In this document: positions 24,866-34,199 of the stretch, piece by piece
Position numbering within the stretch: the stretch's first letter is position 1
Layout: every line of letters begins with the position of its first letter
Origin: Enterobacteriaceae bacterium 4M9
Lineage (GTDB): Bacteria > Pseudomonadota > Gammaproteobacteria > Enterobacterales > Enterobacteriaceae
Reading direction: 5' to 3'
DNA length: 64,000 bases
Assembly (NCBI GenBank): GCA_010092695.1
Contig: JAADJJ010000001.1
Span: forward strand, 1,488,001 to 1,552,000
Position numbers and translations under genes: made by a program
Notes under the pieces: generated by a model
Databases searched by the model: none
What the model was told of the DNA's origin: nothing
What the model saw: only the letters and a program-made list of their open reading frames with translations

Positions 24866-27430
24866 ATGGTGTACCAGCGTGAACGTCTTTTTAACCGACT
24901 TGGCCCTTTTGCTTACCGAACCTTTGTCGAGGCAACGAGGCTGTGCCGTAGCTATCGCCACGAAGAGGTGGAGCTTGAACACTGGCTTAAGGTATTGCTG
25001 GACCGACAGGACGGCGATCTGCCCACGTTACTGACTCACTATGGCCTCAACCTGAGCGTGATTACCTCGCGACTCGATAATATTGTGCGCCATATGCCGA
25101 GCACCAGCGTGGCCATGCAGGATTTATCGGAACGGCTTGAGTCCGCCGTGGCGGCAGGGTTGCTGGTCAGTCAGCTGACAGGTGAACAGAAAAAAATTCG
25201 CACGGCACATATTCTGATTGGCCTGCTGCAGGAGCCCCGGCATCAGCGCTGGCTATATCGCTTGTGCGAGGAGTTTAAAAAACTGCCCGTCGCGCAGATG
25301 GCCGACGAATACGACGCGGTACTGCAAGACTCCTGTGAGTATGACACTGACGATACGGACATACCTGATGTACCCGCGCCCGCCGTAGACGATGGCGGTG
25401 AGGTGTTACTGAAGTGGTGCAGTGATATGACGCAGCAGGCGAGCAACGGTGAAATTGACCCGGTGATAGGGCGAGAGGCCGAGCTGCGACAGGTGGTGGA
25501 TATATTGCTTCGCCGCCGCCAGAACAACCCCATTCTGGTTGGGGACGCCGGAGTGGGAAAAACGGCGGTAGTCGAAGCGCTGGCCCGCCGCCTGGCGAGC
25601 AATGATGTTCCTCCATTGTTACAGGGGGCACGTTTGCTGTCGCTGGATCTTGGGCGTATGCAGGCGGGCGCCAGCATGAGAGGCGAATTTGAGTCACGAC
25701 TTAAGTCGCTCATTGACGCTATTGGCCAGTCGCCACACCCCGTCGTTCTGTTTTGTGATGAAGCACATACCCTGGTTGGGGCTGGGGGGCAGGCAGGGAC
25801 CGGGGATGCGGTAAATTTGCTCAAACCGCTGTTGGCGCGCGGCGCGCTGCGAATGATTGCCGCGACCACCTGGTCTGAATATAAACAGTTTATTGAACCT
25901 GACTCTGCACTCACACGGCGTTTTCAGCGCGTTTTTATCGGCGAACCGGACGAGGCGACGGCGGTAGATATGCTCAGGGCGATAGCGCCCTGGTTTGCCC
26001 GTCATCACAACGTGACCATCCGCGATGGTGCATTGTCTGCCGCTGTTCATTTGTCACTGCGTAACCTGCCTGCACGCCAGCTACCGGATAAGGCCATCAG
26101 CCTGCTGGATACCGCCTGTGCGCGAGTCGCACTCAGCCAGCACGCCCAACCTCAGGCTATGGAACAGAACGCCGCGCGGCTCAGTGTGCTTAAAACCGAA
26201 CATCAGTATCTGCTGCGGGAAGCCGAACTGGGGGCGCAGGTAAGCGAGCGCCTTCTCGAAGTAGAAAAGCATATTGAGTGTGTGGAAGGTGAATTGACCG
26301 AACTCGCTCAACGCAATGAATGCGAGCGTGAACTGGTGCGTTCACTGTTAGCGCAGGACGGCGAGCCTGCTGCACGTTTGCAGGAACTGGTGTCCATACA
26401 ACAGGGCAAACCGTTAGTACATCCGTGGGTAGATGAACAAATCATTGCCGAGGTGTTGTCAGACTGGACCGGCATTCCGTCAGGAAAAATGCTCCAGAAT
26501 GATATTGAATGCATGCTCTGCCTCGAGGAACGGCTCAGTGAGCGGCTTTTTGGACAGGCGCATGCCGTGCGTGATATCGCGCAGGCGATGCGTATTGCGC
26601 GTGCAGGCATCCAGTCGCAGGAGCGTCCGTTAGGCATCTTCCTGCTGGCGGGGCCAACCGGCACGGGTAAGACACAAACGGCGACAGCGCTTGCCGAAAT
26701 GCTCTACGGCGGCGCGCACAACCTGATCACTTTCAACATGAGTGAATTTCAGGAAGCGCATACGCTTTCAACACTCAAAGGCGCGCCGCCAGGCTATGTC
26801 GGCTACGGCAAGGGCGGCAAGCTTACCGAAGCCGTCAGACGCAAGCCTTATTCCATCATTCTGCTTGATGAGTTTGATAAAGCCCATCCCGATATCCACG
26901 ACGCGTTTTACCAGGTCTTTGATAAAGGCTGGATGGAAGACGCCGAAGGGCGAATCGTCAGCTTCCGGCAATGCTTTATTTTCCTCACCTGTAACCAGGG
27001 AGCAGACGAGATAGAGCAGGCCGTACAGCACCAGGCCGATATCAGCATGGCGGTCCTGCGACCGCAGGTCTATGACGCACTGCTGCGCAGTTTCGCCCCC
27101 GCATTACTGGCCAGGGTCAACATCATTCCTTATCTCCCCCTTAACCTGGAGGCATTGGCGGCGATTGCGGCGCTTAGCCTTGAGCGCCTGAGCCAGAGGC
27201 TGTTAGCGCAGACGGGGGCGGCGCTTGTGATGCGCGGGGACATTGCGCAGTGGATAGCGCAACGCGTCGTCGGGCATCCCAATCGCGGGCGCGCGGTGGA
27301 AGAACTGCTGCGCCAGGCTGTGCTGCCTGTTATTGGCAATGAGGTTCTGCGACGCAGACGCGAAGCGCTGGCGCTGCGTGAAGCGTGCCTGGAGGTCAGT
27401 GACGCCGAGCTCAGTATCGCGTTCGTTTAG
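24866..27430 (+). CDS. tssH: T6SS sheath-recycling AAA+ ATPase TssH (ClpV)
   Basis: ClpV unfolds contracted TssBC sheath for reuse. It is 854 residues, a normal length. Residues 1-150 form the N domain that recognises TssC. The first AAA+ module has Walker A GDAGVGKT (about 228) and Walker B VLFCDEAHT (about 295). A coiled middle region surrounds ELGAQVSERLLEVEKHIECV. The second module has GPTGTGKTQTATALAEML and IILLDEFDKAHPD (about 668). Pore loop GAPPGYVGYGKGG is present. The start follows CACAGGAGAGAA. Confidence 0.97.
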   Translation: MVYQRERLFNRLGPFAYRTFVEATRLCRSYRHEEVELEHWLKVLLDRQDGDLPTLLTHYGLNLSVITSRLDNIVRHMPSTSVAMQDLSERLESAVAAGLLVSQLTGEQKKIRTAHILIGLLQEPRHQRWLYRLCEEFKKLPVAQMADEYDAVLQDSCEYDTDDTDIPDVPAPAVDDGGEVLLKWCSDMTQQASNGEIDPVIGREAELRQVVDILLRRRQNNPILVGDAGVGKTAVVEALARRLASNDVPPLLQGARLLSLDLGRMQAGASMRGEFESRLKSLIDAIGQSPHPVVLFCDEAHTLVGAGGQAGTGDAVNLLKPLLARGALRMIAATTWSEYKQFIEPDSALTRRFQRVFIGEPDEATAVDMLRAIAPWFARHHNVTIRDGALSAAVHLSLRNLPARQLPDKAISLLDTACARVALSQHAQPQAMEQNAARLSVLKTEHQYLLREAELGAQVSERLLEVEKHIECVEGELTELAQRNECERELVRSLLAQDGEPAARLQELVSIQQGKPLVHPWVDEQIIAEVLSDWTGIPSGKMLQNDIECMLCLEERLSERLFGQAHAVRDIAQAMRIARAGIQSQERPLGIFLLAGPTGTGKTQTATALAEMLYGGAHNLITFNMSEFQEAHTLSTLKGAPPGYVGYGKGGKLTEAVRRKPYSIILLDEFDKAHPDIHDAFYQVFDKGWMEDAEGRIVSFRQCFIFLTCNQGADEIEQAVQHQADISMAVLRPQVYDALLRSFAPALLARVNIIPYLPLNLEALAAIAALSLERLSQRLLAQTGAALVMRGDIAQWIAQRVVGHPNRGRAVEELLRQAVLPVIGNEVLRRRREALALREACLEVSDAELSIAFV

Positions 27431-27480
27431 GGCACAGTCAGGAGAGTGAGGATGACAACGTTTACGAAGAGGGAGACGCT

Positions 27481-29850
27481 ATGCCTTTAATTGAAATTGA
27501 GAACGACAAACTGGCATCGATGGATGCATTTCCTCTCAGTTTTACCACCCGGGAGCATCTGTCTGCTAACCCCATCTATAAACTTGAGTTTCAGGTTAGC
27601 GACGCGGATTTGGATTTAAGCGCATTGCTGGGCGAGCAAGTCAAAGTCAGACTTGAGCTTCCTGATTCTGGCGGGTATCGCACCTGGTTTGCGTATGTGG
27701 TCGCCGGTAAAGATGAAGGCCAACGGCAGAATCAATTTATCTACAGCCTGGAAATGAGCACCTGGCTATGGTTTTTAATGCAAAACCGTAACTGCAAAAT
27801 TTTTCAGGACCTCAATGCGGTCGCCATCATTGAGCAAATTTTTACCCGTTATAACTTTGCTGACTACCGGCTGGAGCTGGAGGAGAGTTACCTCTCGCGC
27901 GAATACTGTGTCCAGTTTGCCGAAACAGATTTTAACTTCATCAGTCGCCTGATGGAGGACGAAGGTATCTGGTATTACTTCGAGCACGGCGAAGAAAACA
28001 ATACGCTGGTTATCACTGACCGACAGCAGTTTACGCCGTTAGAAGACCATTACGCCCAGTTGTTGTTCCTGCCCGACAGCGAGGAGCAGCGCGCTATCAG
28101 GGAGAGTGTTCAGCGCATTCAGCGCTCAAGGCGTATTCACTCAAGCGAAGTGGTGTTGCGTGACTTTGACTTTCTCAATCCACGTAACCCACTACAGACG
28201 CAGGTTGAAGAGCATCGTGCCCACCTTCAGGGCATTCCACTGGAATGGTACGACTATGCGGCAGGTTATACCGATACGCAGGAAGGTGAAACGATTGCGC
28301 GTCTGCGTCTGGAGGCAATGCAAAGCCATGGGCAACTCTTATATGGTGAAAGTAACGCGATGGGCCTGGTGGCCGGTCGTGCTTTCGAGTTGTTGCAGCA
28401 TCCCGATGCGGGGCGCAACCGCAGCTTCAAGCTTATCAGCTGTGACTACACCTTTTTACAGGACGGCCCGGATAGCGCAAGCCAGGGACGAAATGTCAGC
28501 TGTCAGTTTCAGGCCCTGAATGATGATGTGCCATTTCGTCCATTGCTTGTTACGCAACGTCCGCAACTGCCTGGCATTCAGAGTGCCACGGTGGTGGGCG
28601 CAGAAGAGGCGGAAGTTCACACCGACAAATTTGCCCGCATCCGCGTGCATTTCCACTGGGACCGCTACAGAACCACCGAGCAGGACAGCTCCTGCTGGAT
28701 CCGCGTCGTTCAGGCATGGGCTGGCAAGGGCTGGGGCGTGGTGGCGATGCCGCGCGTCGGCCAGGAAGTGTTAGTAACGTATATCGACGGTAACCTGGAC
28801 AGACCCATGGTAACCGGCATTGTCTACAACGGTGAAAACCCACCGCCGTATCGCCTGCCGGACTACATCAATTACTCGGGCATGGTGTCGCGTTCGTTGC
28901 GTAACGGACAACCACAGCATGCAAGCCAGCTGACGTTTGACGATAACAGAGGCAATGAACGCGTGATGTTGCATGCCGAGCGCGATTTGCAACAAACCGT
29001 GGAACGTAATGCCGTATCGGCGGTGGGACAGGATAAGTATGAAACCGTAGAACGCACCAGTACCGACTGGTTTGGCAATCACGTTTCCTATAAGGATATG
29101 AACTTTGCCGTAACCGGCATGAACTTTAGCTTTACCGCGCTCAACGTGACGGGGACGGCAGTCAACCTCTATTACAACGGCTTTGAAATCGGCATTGTTC
29201 CCTTCGCTAACTATTTCAAAATCACAGGTCTTTTCTTTCAGGCGCTCTCGGCCAGCTATACCGGGTTGAATACCTATATCACCGGTTACAACACCGGGAT
29301 GATCGGTGTGAATGACTCGATTATTGGCGTGAGTAATTCCTTTACTGGCGTGAGTAATGGCATCACAGGCAGCAGCCACGGTATTACCGGTTTTAGCAGC
29401 AGTCTGACCGGGTGCAGCACCAGCTTAACCGGCAGCAGTCACAGCGTGACCGGGGATGCGTCTTCCTTTACCGGCAGCAGCTACAGCAATGTGGGGTCCG
29501 CTATCAACGAGGTGGGCGTTGCCGTCAATACCGTAGGCAGTACCACAAGCGTAGTGGGAAGTGCCGTGAGCACGACGGGCAGCAACATCAGTGCAACGGG
29601 CAGCAGTGTGAGCACTACGGCAAGCAGTATCAGTACCACAGGCAGCAGCATCAGCACCACCGGCAGCAGTATTAGCGCAACGGGCAGCAGTATTGGTACC
29701 ACCGGCAGCAGCATCAGTAGCACGGGCAGCAGTATCAGTACCACGGGTAGCAGCATCAGCATGACGGGCCTTGCTATTAGCTACAACGCGGTGCAGTACG
29801 CCGATCATGGCATTGATCTTAAGACTGTCGGCATGCAGAGCAAGAACTGA
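27481..29850 (+). CDS. vgrG: T6SS spike protein VgrG (TssI) with long repeat tail
   Basis: VgrG trimers form the puncturing spike on the Hcp tube. The product is 789 residues. The gp27-like head (EFQVSDADLDLSALLGEQVK; EDEGIWYYFEHGE at about 158) and the gp5-like OB fold (HWDRYRTTEQDSSCWIRVVQ, WGVVAMPRVGQEVLVTYIDG) are typical. From about residue 545 to 770 the protein is a near-continuous run of seven-residue units of the type TGSSIST, becoming almost exact at the end. This should extend the spike's beta-helix. There is no folded catalytic domain after the repeats. The start follows AGGGAGACGCT. Confidence 0.95.
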   Translation: MPLIEIENDKLASMDAFPLSFTTREHLSANPIYKLEFQVSDADLDLSALLGEQVKVRLELPDSGGYRTWFAYVVAGKDEGQRQNQFIYSLEMSTWLWFLMQNRNCKIFQDLNAVAIIEQIFTRYNFADYRLELEESYLSREYCVQFAETDFNFISRLMEDEGIWYYFEHGEENNTLVITDRQQFTPLEDHYAQLLFLPDSEEQRAIRESVQRIQRSRRIHSSEVVLRDFDFLNPRNPLQTQVEEHRAHLQGIPLEWYDYAAGYTDTQEGETIARLRLEAMQSHGQLLYGESNAMGLVAGRAFELLQHPDAGRNRSFKLISCDYTFLQDGPDSASQGRNVSCQFQALNDDVPFRPLLVTQRPQLPGIQSATVVGAEEAEVHTDKFARIRVHFHWDRYRTTEQDSSCWIRVVQAWAGKGWGVVAMPRVGQEVLVTYIDGNLDRPMVTGIVYNGENPPPYRLPDYINYSGMVSRSLRNGQPQHASQLTFDDNRGNERVMLHAERDLQQTVERNAVSAVGQDKYETVERTSTDWFGNHVSYKDMNFAVTGMNFSFTALNVTGTAVNLYYNGFEIGIVPFANYFKITGLFFQALSASYTGLNTYITGYNTGMIGVNDSIIGVSNSFTGVSNGITGSSHGITGFSSSLTGCSTSLTGSSHSVTGDASSFTGSSYSNVGSAINEVGVAVNTVGSTTSVVGSAVSTTGSNISATGSSVSTTASSISTTGSSISTTGSSISATGSSIGTTGSSISSTGSSISTTGSSISMTGLAISYNAVQYADHGIDLKTVGMQSKN

Positions 29851-29863
29851 GAAAGGAAGCACT

Positions 29864-32101
29864 ATGCGCGTTATTCGACCTCAGCAGCTCATCATGCTGA
29901 AAAACAATTACCAGATTGGCCGGGATGCCTACATGGGTATCAGCGTTGTGGCGGGCTTTTATTTGTCGCGTCCGACGCACTTTGTGACGCAGATGCAGAG
30001 CTGGAAGGCCTGGGAGTCGGCGCCACTCTCCTTTCACGTACTCGACAGTGCAGAGCCAAAGCCGTTTGCGGAGTTTTTGCTGGCCGGACATGCAGGGATT
30101 GGCGAAGAGGTCAGCGCGCTGGATGTCATGGCGCGCGTAGGTCCCCTGAAGCGATGCTGGCGGGTAGAGGGCGAAAGCACGACAGCAGGGATGCGTGTAA
30201 AACCCTTTTTGCGTATGCCGATGGATCATACCCAAACCTGGGGAGGCGAGGGCTGTAAAGATAACCCGCTGGGGCGTGGTTACCGGGGAGGACATCCCAC
30301 GCTGATGCCCATTGGAATGGATGGTGCCGCCGTGGTGCGTGCGCCACTGGCGGCACCGACGCCGCTGCCGCCAACGTTTCAGGCCCGACAGCATTATCTG
30401 GACCAGGTAACACCAGAAATGTCAGATAAACATTACCTGGAAACCTGGTTTCCCGGCTTGCCGCCATCAATAAATCGCCGCTATTTCCAGATGGCTGCGC
30501 CATCGCAGTGGCTTAAAAAAGCGCAGTGGCCGGATGAGGTTGAGTTTGAACTGCATGGTTTTCGCCCGCAAGGGGCCGTGCTGGCCGGTAAGTTTCCCAG
30601 CGTGCAGGCGCGAGTGTTCGCGTGGCCAACCGCACAAGGCGAGCCGCAGGAACTGGTGATGCAGCGTAAAACGCTGTGGCTTTTGCCGGATGACGACATT
30701 GGCCTGATGGTATTCACCGGACATATTCCTTTAGCGCATCTGTTTGACCAGCCCGTTGACGCGCTGATGGTGGCGCTTGACCAGGTACAGGCACCGCGCG
30801 ATGACGCCCATTTTATTGATGTTTACTCAAGGCGCAGCCGCGAAGGCGCCGCGTCGTTTGAGTTTCTCAACGACCCTGATCTGATGCCGCAGGGCATGTC
30901 GCTTAATGTGCTTCGTGAACTCGCCGATCACCCAAGCTCCCGTCGTTACAGCGCACAGCCGCAGTCAGAGCAGGACGTCGCCCGTTTTTACCAGGAGGTG
31001 AATGAGGCGATCGCGCGTTACAACCAGTTGCATCACGCGCAGGACACACCTGAACAGAGCGGCCCAAACATCGTCAGTCATGATGAATGGTTCACCGTAA
31101 CGGGTGATGGCGTGGGAGAGGCATGGCTGCGCGCGAACCACAACGACGCGCAAAACGTCACGTTTTCGGGAACCGATTTTTCAAAACGGATTTTGACTGG
31201 CAAGCAGTTTCGCTATTGCACCTTTTATCACTGCAATTTTGAACAGGCACAGCTGGTGGATTGCACGTTCGAGCAGTGCCGGTTTGTGTGGTGCGGATTT
31301 AGCCATACGGTACTTGAAAACGTCGCGCTGACAAGTTGTATGTTCAGGCATTCACGCTTGCAGGAGGCCCGGATAAAACGCGGGTCGTGGGAAAAAGTGA
31401 GTGTGGAATCCAGCGGATTTCAGATGAGCCATTTTACCGAGTGCAGCTGGCAGATTAGCACGGTAATGACGGGCGATTTCAGCCAGTGCCATTTTGAGGA
31501 TTGCACTCTCAACAACAGTTTTTTTTCTGACAGCCTTTTCTCCAGTAGCGTCTTTCAGCGGGGCGGGATTGCCTCCTGCGTATTTGAAAAATGTACGGTG
31601 CAGAAGGCCACATTTAACGACACCACGCTGCAAAAAAATTCACTGGTCGGAGGCGGCTGGCAGGAAAGCTGTTTCAAAGGCTGCCGGGTGGACGGTCTTA
31701 CCACCGGACTTGAGATTGACCTGAGCGGCGTGTGCTTTGAGCAGTGCAGCATGTGCAAGATTGGTTTTACAAAAGCGGGCTTGCAGGGAAGCCATTTCCG
31801 GCACTGCACAGTGCTGGAAGCGAGCTGTGATGGGGCGAATTTTGACGGTGCGCAGGTCAGCGCCTGCGATATGGCCCAGGTACGTCTCAAAGATGCACTG
31901 CTAACCCGTTCTACGTGGCGCAGCACCAGCTTACAGCAAAGTATGTTTTACAACGCCGACCTGCGGGATGCGGTGTTCAAACAGTGCAATTTTGCCGGGG
32001 CCAACCTGGCGATGGTGAGCCAAAACGTGCTGACGCGTTTTGAGCGTTGCCTGATGGAGCAGACGCACTGGCTGCCGCGCCGCTATCGCGTCCAGGCCTG
32101 A
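29864..32101 (+). CDS. T6SS-associated DUF2169 and pentapeptide-repeat protein
   Basis: The product is 745 residues. The first 300 residues form a DUF2169 domain (MRVIRPQQLIMLKNNYQIGR; FSAHVLD-like core; GRGYRGGHP at about 140). DUF2169 proteins are adaptors encoded with VgrG and PAAR-like effectors, thought to load cargo on the spike. Residues about 420-735 are pentapeptide repeats of the A(D/N)LxX class, here with many Cys and Phe at the centre (FYHCNFEQAQLVDCTFEQCR), which fold as a right-handed quadrilateral helix. The frame is open from 29771 but ATG 29864 follows AAAGGAAGCACT, 13 bases after vgrG. Confidence 0.88.
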   Translation: MRVIRPQQLIMLKNNYQIGRDAYMGISVVAGFYLSRPTHFVTQMQSWKAWESAPLSFHVLDSAEPKPFAEFLLAGHAGIGEEVSALDVMARVGPLKRCWRVEGESTTAGMRVKPFLRMPMDHTQTWGGEGCKDNPLGRGYRGGHPTLMPIGMDGAAVVRAPLAAPTPLPPTFQARQHYLDQVTPEMSDKHYLETWFPGLPPSINRRYFQMAAPSQWLKKAQWPDEVEFELHGFRPQGAVLAGKFPSVQARVFAWPTAQGEPQELVMQRKTLWLLPDDDIGLMVFTGHIPLAHLFDQPVDALMVALDQVQAPRDDAHFIDVYSRRSREGAASFEFLNDPDLMPQGMSLNVLRELADHPSSRRYSAQPQSEQDVARFYQEVNEAIARYNQLHHAQDTPEQSGPNIVSHDEWFTVTGDGVGEAWLRANHNDAQNVTFSGTDFSKRILTGKQFRYCTFYHCNFEQAQLVDCTFEQCRFVWCGFSHTVLENVALTSCMFRHSRLQEARIKRGSWEKVSVESSGFQMSHFTECSWQISTVMTGDFSQCHFEDCTLNNSFFSDSLFSSSVFQRGGIASCVFEKCTVQKATFNDTTLQKNSLVGGGWQESCFKGCRVDGLTTGLEIDLSGVCFEQCSMCKIGFTKAGLQGSHFRHCTVLEASCDGANFDGAQVSACDMAQVRLKDALLTRSTWRSTSLQQSMFYNADLRDAVFKQCNFAGANLAMVSQNVLTRFERCLMEQTHWLPRRYRVQA

Positions 32102-32127
32102 TATTTTTCGCTAACAGGACAAATGGA

Positions 32128-33231
32128 ATGACTGAAATCGAAATCGCCACCCCTGTTCCCCCATTGCCCCGGCGTATTGCGGGTAAACATTTTCGTGGCC
32201 GGTGTATCAATGCTATGGCGCTGGCGCAGGTTCACTTTGTGGATTGTACGTTTTCCGACCTTGACTTCACGGATTTCAACGCCAGGGAACTGCACTTTGA
32301 GCGCTGTCACTTCAATAACATTCGCCTTCAGGGCGGCAGCCTGGAGGCCTGCTCAGTGCGGTTTAGTCAACTCGACGGTTTACATATGAACGGTATATCC
32401 CTTGAGAGCTTTACCAGCCTTGAGACGCCCTGGCGAAAGATTTCGTTGCAGCAGTGTCAGGCGGAGCGTTGGGTGATGGCCGGATGCAGTCTGGATGAGG
32501 CGCACTGGCAGGATTGCTGCATCAGTTACTGGACGGCATATAACACTCCCGTGACGAATCTCACCATGGAACGCGGTGAGATGCAGGATGGCAACTGGTA
32601 CGGCTGCGCGCTCAGCACGGTGACCTGGCGCGACTGTGTACTCACACGCCAGGTGATGGGCAGCTGTGAACTTCAGGCGTGCGGATATGCGGGCAATATC
32701 TGCAACATTATGGTCTGGTTCACCTGCCAACTCCATGGCATTGACCTGAGCGAACTGAATCTGGCCACGTCCAGCTTCCTGCACTCTACGTTGCTGGGAT
32801 GTCATTTTGAACAAACCGATCTCAGTGCCGTTTTGTTTAATCAGACAGTGTTGAAACAGTGCGATTTCAGTCAGGCGATGGCCGACAACACCCAGTTTAC
32901 CGATGCCAGCCTGACCGAGTGCCGCTTTATTGAAACCAGCCTGAAAGGGGCGCAGATGCAGCGCGCGCATTTTGTGCATTGCAATTTGACGAGGGCCAAT
33001 TTCAGCCGTGCCAATTTACACGGCTGCGATTTGCGCACCTCACCGCTGCAAGCTGCCATCACCCATAAAACCCGGATGTTTGAGGCGCAGCTACAGCCAC
33101 AGGAATGGGCCTTGCAAACGCCCGAACCGCTGATGGCACAAATCGATATCTGGTACCAACGTCATCAGCCGGGACCGCAGGAGCCGACGCATTTTCCCCT
33201 TTTACCCTCAGGAGCCAGTCGTTATGTCTGA
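32128..33231 (+). CDS. Pentapeptide-repeat protein in T6SS adaptor module
   Basis: The product is 367 residues. Almost the whole chain is pentapeptide repeats (FVDCTFSDLDFTDFNARELH; FSRANLHGCDLRTSPLQ near the end), rich in Cys, Phe and Leu at the central positions. There is no DUF2169 domain and no signal peptide. ATG 32128 has AGGA 8 bases upstream; the longer open frame from 32047 overlaps the preceding gene. Its end overlaps the DUF3540 start by 8 bases. It is likely a structural partner of the larger DUF2169 protein; enzymatic activity is not expected. Its precise role is unknown. Confidence 0.85.
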   Translation: MTEIEIATPVPPLPRRIAGKHFRGRCINAMALAQVHFVDCTFSDLDFTDFNARELHFERCHFNNIRLQGGSLEACSVRFSQLDGLHMNGISLESFTSLETPWRKISLQQCQAERWVMAGCSLDEAHWQDCCISYWTAYNTPVTNLTMERGEMQDGNWYGCALSTVTWRDCVLTRQVMGSCELQACGYAGNICNIMVWFTCQLHGIDLSELNLATSSFLHSTLLGCHFEQTDLSAVLFNQTVLKQCDFSQAMADNTQFTDASLTECRFIETSLKGAQMQRAHFVHCNLTRANFSRANLHGCDLRTSPLQAAITHKTRMFEAQLQPQEWALQTPEPLMAQIDIWYQRHQPGPQEPTHFPLLPSGASRYV

Positions 33232-33829
33232 ACATATTCATGTCTTACCGGCACGTACGGCCTGCCGGCCCGTTAGCGGATGTGCAACGCCTTCAGTAAC
33301 CGCTGCACATGCGCCGTTGATTACCGGTTTTATCTGCCAGCGTACCGGGCAACTGCGTATGGATGTTTATCCTGCGCTGACGGTACAGGTGGCGCCGGGT
33401 TGCCTGTTGTTGCCACAGCCGGGCGACCTGGTGAGCGCGGTATTACATGACGACCAGGTGTTTGTCATCGCGGTGCTACAGCGCCTGGACGCCACTGCTC
33501 CCCTGGTGCTTAACGCAGGAGAGGCCGCCCTGCATCTGGTTGCCCCGTCGCTGACGCTCCATGGTACTGAGAGCGTGGAAATACAGACCGACCGGCTTTC
33601 CTTGTTGACGCGCACGTCGCGCTGGGTTGCCGATACGCTGCACCAGGTTGCGCAGTCGCTGTTTGTACGCGCCAGCCACGCTCAGCGCAAAGTGGAATAC
33701 GTTGATGAAGTCGAAGCGCGCCATATCAGCCAGAACGCCGGGCAGAGCCTGGCACTCAACGCCCGAATGGGTTCTATCAACGCCTCGACCGTACTGAAAA
33801 TTGACGGCGGCCAGATTCATATGGGGTAA
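33224..33829 (+). CDS. DUF3540 domain protein
   Basis: The product is 201 residues starting MSEHIHVLPARTACRPVSGC. It fits DUF3540, a family found between DUF2169 and DUF4150 genes in T6SS clusters; its strands (DLVSAVLHDDQVFVIAVLQR; VEIQTDRLSLLTRTSRWVAD; SLALNARMGSINASTVLKID) suggest a VgrG-like OB/beta-prism segment. It may be a spike accessory piece. Four bases separate it from the PAAR-like gene. Confidence 0.82.
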   Translation: MSEHIHVLPARTACRPVSGCATPSVTAAHAPLITGFICQRTGQLRMDVYPALTVQVAPGCLLLPQPGDLVSAVLHDDQVFVIAVLQRLDATAPLVLNAGEAALHLVAPSLTLHGTESVEIQTDRLSLLTRTSRWVADTLHQVAQSLFVRASHAQRKVEYVDEVEARHISQNAGQSLALNARMGSINASTVLKIDGGQIHMG

Positions 33830-33833
33830 GACG

Positions 33834-34199
33834 ATGACAGCAGCCAACACGCGCGCGGGCGGGTTTAGTTATACCCCGGTAGATGCAATGGACGTTGTTT
33901 CAGCGCCGAATATTGCCCCTAATTCCAGTGCGATACCGAATGTCCCCCACATTTATTGCTGTGGTGGTAATGAGCTAAACCTGCTTTCAACACGTTTTTC
34001 GACCGTGGATTGCGGCATCAATAAAGGCATTGCCTCACAGACCCACTCAGGCAGGCTGGAGTCCACACAAGGCTCGAGTAAGTATTTCATTCAGGGCGCG
34101 CCGGCTACTCGTCAGGGAGATGCCAGCACGACCAATAATCACAACGGAGGTTCGGTGCAGCTTGGGAGAAGCCAGCCGAAATGTAACATTGATAGTTAA
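33834..34199 (+). CDS. DUF4150 PAAR-like spike-tip protein
   Basis: The product is 121 residues from ATG 33834. The motif APNIAPNSSAIPNVPHIYCC followed by FSTVDC and ATRQGDASTTNNHN corresponds to the DUF4150 PAAR-like fold that sharpens the VgrG tip. In many systems this domain carries a C-terminal toxin; here the chain ends right after the domain (QPKCNIDS). The four cysteines could help hold the tip metal. Its end overlaps the proposed tssJ start by 11 bases. Confidence 0.85.
   Translation: MTAANTRAGGFSYTPVDAMDVVSAPNIAPNSSAIPNVPHIYCCGGNELNLLSTRFSTVDCGINKGIASQTHSGRLESTQGSSKYFIQGAPATRQGDASTTNNHNGGSVQLGRSQPKCNIDS

Noticed and set aside
29425..29862. Long minus-strand frames of repeated Leu/Val/Pro or Ala/Thr under the vgrG repeat tail
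   Set aside because: They are shadows of the 21-base repeat in vgrG; the plus-strand frame has the family match and ribosome-binding site.
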